Source: Agromyces sp. G08B096
GTDB taxonomy: Bacteria; Actinomycetota; Actinomycetes; Actinomycetales; Microbacteriaceae
Direction: 5' to 3'
NCBI RefSeq assembly: GCF_040267705.1
Contig: NZ_CP158374.1
Location: forward strand, 1,116,001-1,180,000
Length of the DNA: 64,000 nucleotides
Shown: positions 24,072 to 32,360 of the stretch, one piece after another
How the letters are laid out: the number at the start of each line of letters is the position of its first letter
Numbering within the stretch: position 1 is the stretch's first letter
The notes under the pieces: model-generated
Told to the model about the DNA's origin: nothing
The model's database searches: none
What the model saw: only the letters and a program-made list of their open reading frames with translations
Made by a program: the position numbers and the translations under genes

Positions 24072-25049
24072 ATGTCGGGAATCGAGACCACCGGATCCAA
24101 GAGGCTCGTCCTCGTGTCGGGGCGGGCGCACCCCGCCCTCGCCGAGCAGATCGCGGCCGAGCTCGGCAGTGAGCTCGTGCCGACCGATGCGCGCACCTTC
24201 GCCAACGGTGAGATCTACGCCCGGTACGACGAGTCGGTGCGCGGCGCCGACGCGTTCGTGATCCAGTCGCACACCTCGCCGATCAACGAGTGGCTCATGG
24301 AGCAGCTCATCATGATCGACGCGCTGAAGCGCGCGTCTGCCAAGCGCATCACCGTGGTCTCCCCGTTCTACCCCTACGCCCGGCAGGACAAGAAGGGCCG
24401 CGGCCGCGAGCCCATCTCGGCCCGCCTCGTCGCCGACCTGTACAAGGCGGCCGGCGCCGACCGCATCATGTCGATCGACCTGCACGCGGCGCAGATCCAG
24501 GGCTTCTTCGACGGTCCCGTCGACCACCTGTTCGCAATGCCCGTGCTGCTGAACCACTTCAAGGAGCAGCTCGATCCCGCGACGCTCACCGTCGTCTCGC
24601 CCGACATGGGCCGGGTGCGGGTCGCCGACATCTGGAGCGACAAGCTCGGCGCGCCGCTCGCGATCATCCACAAGCGCCGCGACCCGCTCGTGCCGAACCA
24701 GGTCTCCGTGCACGAGATCGTCGGCGACGTGCACGGCCGGGTGTGCCTGCTCGTCGACGACCTCATCGACACGGGCCGCACCATCGTCAAGGCCGCCGAG
24801 GCGCTGAAGGCGAACGGTGCGATCGGCGTGGTCGTCGCCGCCACCCACGCGGTCTTCTCCAACCCGGCGACCGAGATCCTCCAGTCCGACTTCATCGACG
24901 AGGTGGTCGTCACCGACACGCTGCCGATCGCCGAGGAGAAGCGCTGGGACCGCCTCACGATCCTGCCCATCGCGCCGCTGCTCGCGCGGGCGATCCACGA
25001 GGTCTTCGAAGACGGCTCGGTGACGAGCATGTTCGACGGCGCCGCGTAG
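24072..25049 (+). CDS. prs: ribose-phosphate diphosphokinase
   Basis: A 325-residue enzyme making PRPP from ribose 5-phosphate and ATP. The flexible catalytic loop RQDKKGRGREPISARLVADL, the SIDLHAAQIQGFFD segment and the PRPP loop VDDLIDTGRT are intact. The glmU-prs order is common in bacteria and links UDP-GlcNAc and nucleotide supply. The length is typical. Confidence 0.96.
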   Translation: MSGIETTGSKRLVLVSGRAHPALAEQIAAELGSELVPTDARTFANGEIYARYDESVRGADAFVIQSHTSPINEWLMEQLIMIDALKRASAKRITVVSPFYPYARQDKKGRGREPISARLVADLYKAAGADRIMSIDLHAAQIQGFFDGPVDHLFAMPVLLNHFKEQLDPATLTVVSPDMGRVRVADIWSDKLGAPLAIIHKRRDPLVPNQVSVHEIVGDVHGRVCLLVDDLIDTGRTIVKAAEALKANGAIGVVVAATHAVFSNPATEILQSDFIDEVVVTDTLPIAEEKRWDRLTILPIAPLLARAIHEVFEDGSVTSMFDGAA

Positions 25050-25057
25050 GAGTCCGC

Positions 25058-26764
25058 ATGTCGCAGGCCATCACGACCCCGCGCCCCTGGCTCGCGAGCT
25101 ACGCCGATGGCGTCCCGCACGACATCGACGATCCCACCGGGTCGCTGTACGACCTCATCCGGGAGTCCGTCCAGGCCTACCCCGACCGGCCGGCGCTCGA
25201 GTTCTTCGGCCGCACGACGACGTACGCCGAGCTCGGCGCCGAGATCGAGCGGGTCGCAGAGGGCCTGCGCATCCTGGGCGTGCAGAAGGGCGACCCCGTC
25301 GCGCTCGTGCTGCCGAACTGCCCGCAGCACATCGTCGCGTTCTACGCGGTGCTCCGGCTCGGCGGCATCGTGGTCGAGCACAACCCGCTGTACACGCCGC
25401 GCGAGCTCCGGCACCAGTTCGAAGACCACGGCGCGCGCATCGTGATCGCCTGGGACAAGGTCGTCGACACCGTCCAGGCCTTCCCAGCCGACGTCCGGGT
25501 GCAGGAGATCGTCTCGGTCGACGTCACGCGGGCCATGCCGTTCGGCACTCGGCTCGCCCTGCGGCTGCCGATCGCGAAGGCGCGCGAGTCGCGCGCGGCG
25601 CTCACGACGAAGGTCCGCGGCACCACGCGCTGGGAGGAGCTCGCCCGCTCGGAGCCCATCGATCCGCACATCATCGCGCCCGAGGCATCCGATGTCGCGC
25701 TGATCCAGTACACCAGCGGCACGACCGGCAGCCCCAAGGGGGCGACGCTCACGCACGCGAACCTGCTGGTGAACGCCGCGCAGGCGCGCGCGTGGGTGCC
25801 GCAGGTGCCGCGGGGCAACGCCGTCGTGTACGCGGTGCTGCCGATGTTCCATGCGTACGGGCTGACGCTCTGCCTCACCTTCGCGATGAGCATGGGCTCG
25901 CGGCTCGTGCTGTTCCCGAAGTTCGAGCCCGACCTCGTGCTGAAGGTCGTGAAGCGGCATCCCGCGACATTCCTGCCCGCGGTGCCGCCCATCTACGACC
26001 GGCTGACGAAGGCCGCCGCCGCCGAGGGCGTCTCGCTCGAGGGCATCGAGATCGCCATCTCGGGTGCGATGCCGCTCTCGGCCGAGGTCGTCGAGCCGTG
26101 GGAGGCCGCCACCGGGGGCTATCTCGTCGAGGGCTACGGGCTCTCGGAGTGCTCGCCGGTGCTCATGGCGAACCCGGTCGCGCCGAACCGGCGCGCCGGC
26201 ACCGTCGGCTTGCCGCTGCCGTCGACCGAGTGCCGGGTCGTCGACCCCGACGATCCGATGACGGATGTCGCGCCCGGCGCCGAGGGGGAGCTCGTAGTCC
26301 GCGGGCCGCAGGTGTTCACGGGCTACTGGAAGAAGCCCGAGGAGACCGAGGCGGTCTTCGTGGCCGACCCCGACGGCGGTGCGCCGTGGTTCCGCACCGG
26401 CGACATCGTGTCGATCGACGCCGACGGCTTCGTGCGCATCGTCGACCGCATCAAGGAGCTCATCATCACGGGCGGCTTCAACGTCGCCCCGAGCGAGGTC
26501 GAGGAGGCGATCCGCCAGCACCCCGACGTCGAGGACGTCGCCGTCGTGGGCCTGCCCGACGAGCACTCGGGCGAGCGGGTGGTCGCGGTCGTCGTGTCCC
26601 GCGAGGGCGCGACGTTCGACGAGGCCGCGATCCGGGCGTTCGCGCGCGACGGGCTGGCCGCGTACAAGGTGCCGAAGCGGGTCGTGCAGGCCGACGACCT
26701 GCCGCGCTCGCTCATCGGCAAGGTGCTGCGGCGCGAGGTGCGCAACTCCCTCCTGAACGGCTGA
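25058..26764 (+). CDS. long-chain fatty acid--CoA ligase (AMP-binding family)
   Basis: A 568-residue adenylate-forming enzyme that activates a carboxylic acid, probably a long-chain fatty acid, to its CoA thioester. Motifs are the P-loop YTSGTTGSPKG, VEGYGLSECSPV, WFRTGDIVSID and the C-terminal SLIGKVLRRE with the catalytic lysine. Chain-length preference cannot be read directly. It starts 8 nt after prs with AGGAG (25048-25052), so it belongs to the tRNA-glmU-prs transcription unit. Confidence 0.9.
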   Translation: MSQAITTPRPWLASYADGVPHDIDDPTGSLYDLIRESVQAYPDRPALEFFGRTTTYAELGAEIERVAEGLRILGVQKGDPVALVLPNCPQHIVAFYAVLRLGGIVVEHNPLYTPRELRHQFEDHGARIVIAWDKVVDTVQAFPADVRVQEIVSVDVTRAMPFGTRLALRLPIAKARESRAALTTKVRGTTRWEELARSEPIDPHIIAPEASDVALIQYTSGTTGSPKGATLTHANLLVNAAQARAWVPQVPRGNAVVYAVLPMFHAYGLTLCLTFAMSMGSRLVLFPKFEPDLVLKVVKRHPATFLPAVPPIYDRLTKAAAAEGVSLEGIEIAISGAMPLSAEVVEPWEAATGGYLVEGYGLSECSPVLMANPVAPNRRAGTVGLPLPSTECRVVDPDDPMTDVAPGAEGELVVRGPQVFTGYWKKPEETEAVFVADPDGGAPWFRTGDIVSIDADGFVRIVDRIKELIITGGFNVAPSEVEEAIRQHPDVEDVAVVGLPDEHSGERVVAVVVSREGATFDEAAIRAFARDGLAAYKVPKRVVQADDLPRSLIGKVLRREVRNSLLNG

Positions 26765-26766
26765 CG

Positions 26767-27258
26767 GTGGCCTTCCTGTCGCCCGACACCGCGGCCGCGC
26801 TCGAGCGGCTGGCAGCGCTCGAGCGAGGCGGCGCGGTCGACCCGCTCGACCGGCTGCGAGGCATCCGGGAACTCGCCGTCGCGTTGGAGGCAGACCCGGC
26901 CGCGCTCGACGCCGCCAGGGACGCGCTCGCGAGCGGCGCCGACTGGGAGACGATCGGGAAGGCGGCGGCGCTCAGCGCCTCGGCGGCCAAGTACCGCTGG
27001 GCGGGCGACGATGCCGCGATCGCCGAGCGCCAGGAAGCGAGCCGCCGGCGGAAGCGCGATCGGCCGTCGAGCCGGCCCACCGACCTGCCGGGGCTCTCGG
27101 TGTCGGAGGCGGCGGCGAAGCTCGGGGTGACGCCGCAGGCGATCTACCAGCGGGTCTCGCGCGGGCTGCTGCGCGCCGAGACCGTGCAACTGCCCGACGG
27201 GCGCACGTACAAGCGGGTCTTCCCCGACGAACCCGTCGACGGGGGCGCGGCGGGCTGA
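26767..27258 (+). CDS. small helix-turn-helix protein
   Basis: A 163-residue protein. The C-terminal third is a MerR/excisionase-like HTH: LSVSEAAAKLGVTPQAIYQRVSRGLLRAETVQLPDGRTYKRVF (about 113-155). Before it lies a basic stretch (RRRKRDRPSSRP). The N-terminal 90 residues are Ala-rich helices with a second HTH-like segment (WETIGKAAALSASAAKYRW). GTG start 2 nt after the ligase stop. DNA target unknown; it may regulate its own operon. Confidence 0.72.
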   Translation: MAFLSPDTAAALERLAALERGGAVDPLDRLRGIRELAVALEADPAALDAARDALASGADWETIGKAAALSASAAKYRWAGDDAAIAERQEASRRRKRDRPSSRPTDLPGLSVSEAAAKLGVTPQAIYQRVSRGLLRAETVQLPDGRTYKRVFPDEPVDGGAAG

Positions 27259-27291
27259 CGCCACGGCGAGCACGGGCGGCCGTGTGCGACG

Positions 27292-27675
27292 TCAGACGCC
27301 GCGCTCGCCGGGAAGCGGCGCCGCCGGCACCGACGGCACGAGGCCGAGGTTCGCGATCACCCGGTCGCCGCCCGGCCGTTCGGCGGTGCAGATCCAGCCG
27401 GGGCCGGCCGGCCCGAAGACCTCGAACGACACACGTGAGCCGGTGGCGTGGTCGTCGAATCGTGCCACGGTGATCCGGCAGGCGCGGTCGGCCGAGCTCT
27501 GCGCGACGGCGGCGAGCGACAGCACGAGGGGGGCGACCATCGCGACGAGCGCGACGACGACGACCCAGCGGAGCATCCGCTGACGGCGGGCGCCGCGCAC
27601 CGGACCGGCCGCGTCGTCGGCGCCGTCGTCGGGACCGCCCGGCGCGAGCTCGGGCGGCAGCCCGCCGCCGCTCAC
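27292..27675 (-). CDS. single-span membrane protein, unknown function
   Basis: A 127-residue protein. One membrane segment (about 35-58) follows a Gly/Asp-rich cytoplasmic tail, and the outside part has two cysteines (66 and about 98) that could form a disulfide. I recognise no family. GTG start overlaps the upstream DUF202 stop by 4 nt (GTGA), so it is the last gene of a DUF202 operon. It could be a small partner of those membrane proteins, which is inference. Confidence 0.65.
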   Translation of the reverse strand: MSGGGLPPELAPGGPDDGADDAAGPVRGARRQRMLRWVVVVALVAMVAPLVLSLAAVAQSSADRACRITVARFDDHATGSRVSFEVFGPAGPGWICTAERPGGDRVIANLGLVPSVPAAPLPGERGV

Positions 27676-28013
27676 GTCGCGCTCCGTTCGACGAGCACCG
27701 AGGCGACGCCGCCCGCGGCGGCGAGCACGGCGGCGGCCGTCACCCCGGCGAGGGCGCCGCGCGGCGGCGTGATGGTCAGCTCGGCGCCCGCGAGCTGGCG
27801 ACGGCGGACCGCCGCGATCACGACGACCGCGCCCGCAGTGCCGAACAGCAACACGCCCACCGCCACGAGCCACGGCTCCCCGGCCACGAGGCCGGCCCGC
27901 AGCGACAGCAGCGCGTTGGCCGCGACGGCGAAGGCGGTACGGCTCCACGACAGGGCCGTGCGCTCGGGTTGGAGACCCGGGTCGGCGGTCGCGGCGAGGC
28001 GGAAGGGCGGCAT
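27672..28013 (-). CDS. DUF202 family membrane protein
   Basis: A 113-residue protein with three predicted helices. LQPERTALSWSRTAFAVAANALL (about 14-36) is the Arg/Thr/Trp signature of DUF202. A role for this family is not established. It is the shorter of two tandem DUF202 genes, 9 bp after the first and overlapping the next gene by 4 nt. Confidence 0.8.
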   Translation of the reverse strand: MPPFRLAATADPGLQPERTALSWSRTAFAVAANALLSLRAGLVAGEPWLVAVGVLLFGTAGAVVVIAAVRRRQLAGAELTITPPRGALAGVTAAAVLAAAGGVASVLVERSAT

Positions 28014-28022
28014 GGCGACGGA

Positions 28023-28379
28023 TCAGCTCGGCAGGAGGAGGAAGACCGTGAGGACCGCGGCCGTCACGAGGCAGACCACGGCGAGCACGACGATCACCCA
28101 GCTGTACGGCAACGGGCGTCCGTGGCGGATCGCGATCTCGTTCGCACGCCACCTCGTATACGCGAGCACGCTGAGGATCGCCGCCATCACGCCGAGGACG
28201 ACCGCGAGGATCACGACGGCCGAGCGCGGCCCGAGCCCGACGGTGAACTGGTGCAGCAGCACGCCGCCCGCGAGCAGCGCGAGCGCCGTGCGGATCCAGG
28301 CGAGGAAGGTGCGCTCGTTCGCCAGGGTGAACCGGTAGTCGGGATCTTCGCCCTCACGTCGCCAGGCCGGCTCGCGCAT
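28023..28379 (-). CDS. DUF202 (YidH-like) family membrane protein
   Basis: A 118-residue protein with three membrane helices. DYRFTLANERTFLAWIRTALALLAGGVLL is the YidH/DUF202 signature. The ATG at 28379 is favoured because GAGGGGG lies 5 nt upstream; a GTG two codons earlier would put that site too close. First gene of the DUF202-DUF202-membrane-protein operon, only about 20 bp after the gnd terminator hairpin, so either read-through or a promoter inside that hairpin drives it. Confidence 0.82.
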   Translation of the reverse strand: MREPAWRREGEDPDYRFTLANERTFLAWIRTALALLAGGVLLHQFTVGLGPRSAVVILAVVLGVMAAILSVLAYTRWRANEIAIRHGRPLPYSWVIVVLAVVCLVTAAVLTVFLLLPS

Positions 28380-28400
28380 GCCCACCCCCTCGTCGTCGGA

Positions 28401-28444
28401 GGGCGACGGCCCGGCGGTGGCGACCCGCCGGCCGGGCGTCGCCC
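28401..28444 (-). terminator. terminator after gnd
   Basis: Long GC-rich hairpin: outer arms GGGCGAC (28401-28407) and GTCGCCC (28438-28444), continuing into CCCGG/CCGGG with small bulges. It lies 12 nt past the gnd stop and directly before the DUF202 ribosome-binding site. Confidence 0.65.
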
Positions 28445-28456
28445 GTCAGCGGCAGC

Positions 28457-29914
28457 CTAGTGCGACGACGGGGTCGTCTCGATTTCGGAGCGGTCGCCCG
28501 ACCAGAGGGTGTGGAACACGCCGGGCTCGTCGACCCGCTGGTAGGTGTGCGCGCCGAAGAAGTCGCGCTGACCCTGGATGAGCGCGGCGGGCAGGCGCTT
28601 CGCGCGCAGCCCGTCGTAGTACGCCAGCGAGGAGGAGAACGCCGGAGTCGGGATGCCCGCCTGCGCGGCCGTCGCGACGACCCGGCGCCAGCTCTCCTGC
28701 GCGCCGGCGACGGCGTCGCGGAAGTACGGCGCCACGACGAGGGCGACGAGTCCCGGGTCCTCGGCGTAGGCCTCGGCGATGCGGTTCAGGAAGCGGGCGC
28801 GGATGATGCAGCCGGCGCGCCAGATCTTCGCGATGTCGCCCTTGTGGACGTCCCAGCCGAACTGCTCGGCGCCGGCGACGATCTCGTCGAAGCCCTGCGA
28901 GTACGCGATGATCTTCGACGCGTACAGCGCTCGGCGCACGTCCTCGATGAAGGCGTCGGCGTCGTCGACGGTCCAGTCGCCCGAGGGGCCGGGCAGGTCG
29001 GCCGCCGCGTCGCGCTGCGCGCGCTTGGACGACAGGCTCCGCGCGAAGACGGCCTCGGCGATGCCGGAGGTCGGCACGCCCAGGTCGAGCGCGTTCTGCA
29101 CCGTCCACGCGCCCGTGCCCTTCGCGCCCGCGGCGTCGAGGATGACGTCGACGAGCGGCTCGCCGGTCTTCGCGTCGACCTGGCGGAGCACCTCGGCCGT
29201 GATCTCGATGAGGTAGCTCTCGAGCTCGCCGGTGTTCCACTCGGAGAACACGTCGGCGATCTCGGCGGGCGACTTGCCGGTGCCCTGGCGGATGAGGTCG
29301 TACGCCTCGGCGATGAGCTGCATGTCGGCGTACTCGATGCCGTTGTGCACCATCTTCACGAAGTGGCCGGCGCCGTCGGTGCCGACATGCGTGACGCACG
29401 GCTCGCCGTCGGGGGCGACTGCGGCGATGGTGCGGAGGATCGGCCCGAGCGTCTCGTACGACTGGGCGGTGCCGCCGGGCATGAGGGACGGGCCGTTCAG
29501 CGCGCCCTCCTCGCCGCCGGAGACGCCCATGCCGACGAAGTGGATGCCGGTCGGCGCGATCTCGGCCTCGCGGCGGATCGTGTCGTGGAAGTTGGCGTTG
29601 CCGCCGTCGACGATGATGTCGCCCGGCTCGAACCGGCTCACGAGCTCGGAGATCACCGCGTCGGTGCCCTTGCCCGCCTGCACCATGATGACCGCCGTGC
29701 GGGGCTTGGCGAGCGAGGCGACGAACTCGTCGTAGCTCTCGCTCGCGACGAACCCGGCCTCGGGGTGCTCGCCGGTGAGGGTGCGCGTGCGCTCGGGGGA
29801 GCGGTTGAAGACCGCCACCGTGTTGCCCTCGCGGCTGGCGAGGTTTCGGGCGAGGTTGGAGCCCATGACGGCGAGGCCGACGACCCCGATGTTCGCGCTG
29901 GCGGTTTCAGGCAC
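28457..29914 (-). CDS. gnd: 6-phosphogluconate dehydrogenase, NADP-dependent, decarboxylating
   Basis: A 485-residue enzyme of the oxidative pentose-phosphate pathway giving ribulose 5-phosphate, CO2 and NADPH. The cofactor loop is VVGLAVMGSNLARN with NRS following the second strand. The active site is visible as GGEEGALNGPSLMPGG and KMVHNGIEY. The C-terminal DFFGAHTYQRVDEPG is typical. GTG 29914 is preferred over TTG 29920 because GAGGAG lies 6 nt before it. Ribose phosphate made here feeds the prs product encoded nearby. Confidence 0.95.
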   Translation of the reverse strand: MPETASANIGVVGLAVMGSNLARNLASREGNTVAVFNRSPERTRTLTGEHPEAGFVASESYDEFVASLAKPRTAVIMVQAGKGTDAVISELVSRFEPGDIIVDGGNANFHDTIRREAEIAPTGIHFVGMGVSGGEEGALNGPSLMPGGTAQSYETLGPILRTIAAVAPDGEPCVTHVGTDGAGHFVKMVHNGIEYADMQLIAEAYDLIRQGTGKSPAEIADVFSEWNTGELESYLIEITAEVLRQVDAKTGEPLVDVILDAAGAKGTGAWTVQNALDLGVPTSGIAEAVFARSLSSKRAQRDAAADLPGPSGDWTVDDADAFIEDVRRALYASKIIAYSQGFDEIVAGAEQFGWDVHKGDIAKIWRAGCIIRARFLNRIAEAYAEDPGLVALVVAPYFRDAVAGAQESWRRVVATAAQAGIPTPAFSSSLAYYDGLRAKRLPAALIQGQRDFFGAHTYQRVDEPGVFHTLWSGDRSEIETTPSSH

Positions 29915-30051
29915 TGACAACTCCTCGTGCAGAAGGCGGATTCGCTTCCCAGCGTAGTGTCCGCACCCTCACCGTTGCGCCCTGTTGCCGTGAGCCGGGT
30001 CCGCCCGTCGCGGGCTCGCGGGCGGCTGCGTGCGCGCGGCGACCCATCAGG
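29915..30051. other. intergenic region between divergent gnd and rplY
   Basis: It holds the gnd ribosome-binding site (plus-strand CTCCTC near 29921) and a possible minus-strand -10 TACGCT (29951-29956). Nothing else is recognisable until the rplY promoter. Confidence 0.45.
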
Positions 30052-30057
30052 TAGACT
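30052..30057 (+). promoter_or_regulatory. rplY promoter -10
   Basis: TAGACT hexamer, which would start a transcript near 30064 and give an unusually long leader of about 170 nt. Confidence 0.6.
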
Positions 30058-30078
30058 GACCCACTGAACTTCGGCGAG

Positions 30079-30218
30079 GGATGCCTCGCGCCGGGCGTGC
30101 CCGGCGAGGCATCCGTGATCGACGCGGTGGAAGGCTCACGGCACTTCCTCACGCTCCAGCGGCTGCGGCCGTGCGTTCGAGTTGAAGACACACCCATCAT
30201 GAATCGGGCCGGTGAGCC
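30079..30218 (+). ncRNA. structured 5' leader of rplY
   Basis: Two helices fit the leader. The first pairs GGATGCCTC (30079-30087) with GAGGCATCC (30106-30114) and GCCGGG with CCCGGC inside. The second, long-range, pairs GGCTCACGGC (30133-30142) with GCCGGTGAGCC (30208-30218) with one bulged base and ends 2 nt before GAAGGAGG (30221-30228). Autoregulation by L25 is possible but unproven. Confidence 0.5.
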
Positions 30219-30234
30219 CTGAAGGAGGTCCGCA

Positions 30235-30858
30235 ATGGACGAGGACAACAAGATCGAGGCCGGCGTCCGCGAGTCGTTCGGCAAGGGTGCGGCGCGCAAG
30301 CTCCGCGCGGCCGGCAAGGTCCCCGCGGTGCTGTACGGCCACGGCACCGACCCCAAGCACCTGACGCTGCCCGCGCACGAGACGGGCCTGCTCATCCGCA
30401 AGGCGAACGCCGTGCTCGACCTCCAGATCGAGGGCAAGAGCCAGCTCGCGCTCGTCAAGGACGTCCAGAAGGACCCGGTGCGCCAGATCATCGAGCACCT
30501 CGACCTCATCGTCATCAAGCGCGGCGAGAAGGTCCAGGTCGAGGTCCCGGTGCACGTCGAGGGCGAGCCCGCGGCCGGCACCATCGCCGACCTCGACGCG
30601 CACACGCTGCTGCTCGAGGTCGAGGCCACCCACATCCCCGAGAACGTCGTCGTCTCCGTCGAGGGTCTCGAGGAGGGCGCCCAGATCCACGCCGGCGCCG
30701 TCGAGCTTCCGAAGGGCGCGACGCTCGTGAGCGACGCCGAGACGCTCGTCGTGAACGTGCACACCCCGCAGAAGGTCGACCTGGGCGAGGAGCCCGCGGC
30801 CGAGGAGGCCGCCGAGGCCGAGGCGCCCGCCGAGGAGTCGGCCGAGTCCGCCGAGTAA
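30235..30858 (+). CDS. rplY: 50S ribosomal protein L25 / general stress protein Ctc
   Basis: A 207-residue long-form L25 (CTC type) that binds 5S rRNA in the large subunit. The N-terminal L25 domain (about 5-95) begins ESFGKGAARKLRAAGKVPAVLYGHG. The C-terminal TL5-like beta domain (about 100-185) follows, then an acidic Glu/Ala tail. GAAGGAGG is an excellent ribosome-binding site. Directly upstream of pth, as in many bacteria; a terminator separates them. Confidence 0.94.
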   Translation: MDEDNKIEAGVRESFGKGAARKLRAAGKVPAVLYGHGTDPKHLTLPAHETGLLIRKANAVLDLQIEGKSQLALVKDVQKDPVRQIIEHLDLIVIKRGEKVQVEVPVHVEGEPAAGTIADLDAHTLLLEVEATHIPENVVVSVEGLEEGAQIHAGAVELPKGATLVSDAETLVVNVHTPQKVDLGEEPAAEEAAEAEAPAEESAESAE

Positions 30859-30873
30859 TCCACTCGCATCCCT

Positions 30874-30911
30874 CCGGCCCCGGGCCCGCCGTCGCGGCGG
30901 ACCGGGGCCGG
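30874..30911 (+). terminator. terminator after rplY
   Basis: CCGGCCCCGG (30874-30883) pairs with CCGGGGCCGG (30902-30911), with a further CCGCCG/CGGCGG inside. It lies 15 nt past the stop codon, followed by TTGCG. Confidence 0.7.
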
Positions 30912-31058
30912 TTGCGTCGGCGGCGTCGGGCGACCCGCGTCCGCCGACCACCCGGGCCGCCCGGGTACCCTCGATGAGGGCCCGCATGGGTCCGATTCCC
31001 CCGATCGGAGTGCGATATGGCGTGGTTCCGCCGGGCGCACGCACGGAAGGACCTGGCG

Positions 31059-31643
31059 ATGGCCGAGAACACCTGGCTGGTCGTGGGCCTCGGCAACCCC
31101 GGCGCCCAGTACGCGGGCAACCGCCACAACGTCGGCCAGATGGTCGCGGACGAGCTGGCGACCCGGCTCGGCGCGGCGTTCAAGAGCCACAAGACCCCGT
31201 CTCGGATCGCCGAGGGCTTCGTCCGCCCCGGCGGGCCGAAGCTCGTGCTGGCGAAGCCGAACAGCTACATGAACACCTCCGGTGGCCCGGTCTCGGCCCT
31301 CGCGAAGTTCTACGGTGTGCCGGTCGAGCGGCTCATCGTCGTGCACGACGAGCTCGACATCCCCTTCGACACCGTGCGTCTCAAGCGCGGCGGCGGCCAC
31401 GGCGGCCACAACGGGTTGCGAGACATCCAGAAGGCGATGGACTCGCCCGACTTCACGCGCGTGCGCGTGGGCATCGGGCGCCCGCCCGGCCGGCAGGACC
31501 CGGCCGACTTCGTGCTGAAGGACTTCGCCGGGCCCGAGCGGCAGACCCTGCCGAACCTGCTCGCCGACGCGGCGGACGCGGTCGAGGCGATCGTGGAGGA
31601 CGGGCTCGTGGCCGCGCAGCAGCGCTTCCACGCTCCGGCGTAG
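31059..31643 (+). CDS. pth: aminoacyl-tRNA hydrolase (peptidyl-tRNA hydrolase)
   Basis: It recycles tRNA from peptidyl-tRNA that has dropped off the ribosome. From ATG 31059 the protein has 194 residues and opens with [10 protein letters not shown]; the catalytic His is in NRHNVGQ, and [10 protein letters not shown] and [13 protein letters not shown] line the cleft. An in-frame ATG at 31017 would add 14 basic residues. I prefer 31059 because GGAAGGA (31045-31051) lies 7 nt upstream and family members begin there. TACCCT (30966-30971) is a likely -10. Confidence 0.93.
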   Translation: MAENTWLVVGLGNPGAQYAGNRHNVGQMVADELATRLGAAFKSHKTPSRIAEGFVRPGGPKLVLAKPNSYMNTSGGPVSALAKFYGVPVERLIVVHDELDIPFDTVRLKRGGGHGGHNGLRDIQKAMDSPDFTRVRVGIGRPPGRQDPADFVLKDFAGPERQTLPNLLADAADAVEAIVEDGLVAAQQRFHAPA

Positions 31644-31658
31644 GCGCGTCTCGCCCGC

Positions 31659-32357
31659 TCAGCGGACGAATCCGGTGTGCAGCCGGCCCCCGGCAGCGTT
31701 CAGCTCCGCGAAGGCCGCCGCGGCGAACGCATCGACCTCGCCCGCGAGATACGGGTCGACGAGGCGCGCAGCCCGCTCGGCGTCCCACGCCCGCAGTTCT
31801 CGGGCGAGGTGTTTGCCTGCACCCAGCCACCGGTGATTCGTCACCAGCGCGAGCTCGGCGACCCGCTGCAGCAGGGTGTCGGCGACGATCCGTCGCTCGA
31901 GCGGGTCGGCGGTGTCGGCCAGGTCGTCGAGCAGATCGGTGATCGCGTAGCGCAGCAGGTCGATCTCGTGCGGTGCGGGCCGGGGTCCGCTCGCCATGAT
32001 CGGGGCCCACACTCCGCGGAGCGCATCGAGCCGGCGGTCTCCGCGCAGCGTCCGGCCCTGCAGCAGCATGCGCACGATCACCGGCCGCCACTCGGCAACG
32101 CCGCGACGCGCCCAGTGGTCGAAGCCCTCGGGTGTGTAGGCGAAGACCTCGATCGCCTCGCCCTCGTGCGCGAATGTCGCGGCGAGACTGTCGGCACCGT
32201 CGCCCAGGAACCCGTCGTCACCGAGCAGGAGCAGATCGATATCGCTGGTGGGCGTGCGCTCGCCGCGTGCCGTGCTGCCCGCGACGATCACGCTCGTCGC
32301 TCCGGGGAAGCGCTCCGCGGCGAACCGCCCGACGAGCCCGTCGTACACGTCCTGCAT
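31659..32357 (-). CDS. nucleotidyltransferase domain protein
   Basis: A 232-residue protein with the pol-beta-like minimal motif: GSTARGE (27-33) and, six residues later, TSDIDLLLL with metal ligands Asp39 and Asp41. The rest is a helical region of about 130 residues that could bind substrate. Members include kanamycin-type adenylyltransferases and toxin MNT proteins; no HEPN partner gene is next to it. It starts 3 nt after the RNase HI stop, so the two form an operon. Confidence 0.78.
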   Translation of the reverse strand: MQDVYDGLVGRFAAERFPGATSVIVAGSTARGERTPTSDIDLLLLGDDGFLGDGADSLAATFAHEGEAIEVFAYTPEGFDHWARRGVAEWRPVIVRMLLQGRTLRGDRRLDALRGVWAPIMASGPRPAPHEIDLLRYAITDLLDDLADTADPLERRIVADTLLQRVAELALVTNHRWLGAGKHLARELRAWDAERAARLVDPYLAGEVDAFAAAAFAELNAAGGRLHTGFVR

Positions 32358-32360
32358 GGT

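Noticed and set aside
30985..31016. A leader peptide starting at ATG 30985 before pth
   Set aside because: The frame runs out of phase into pth without a stop that would end a short peptide, and composition is unremarkable.
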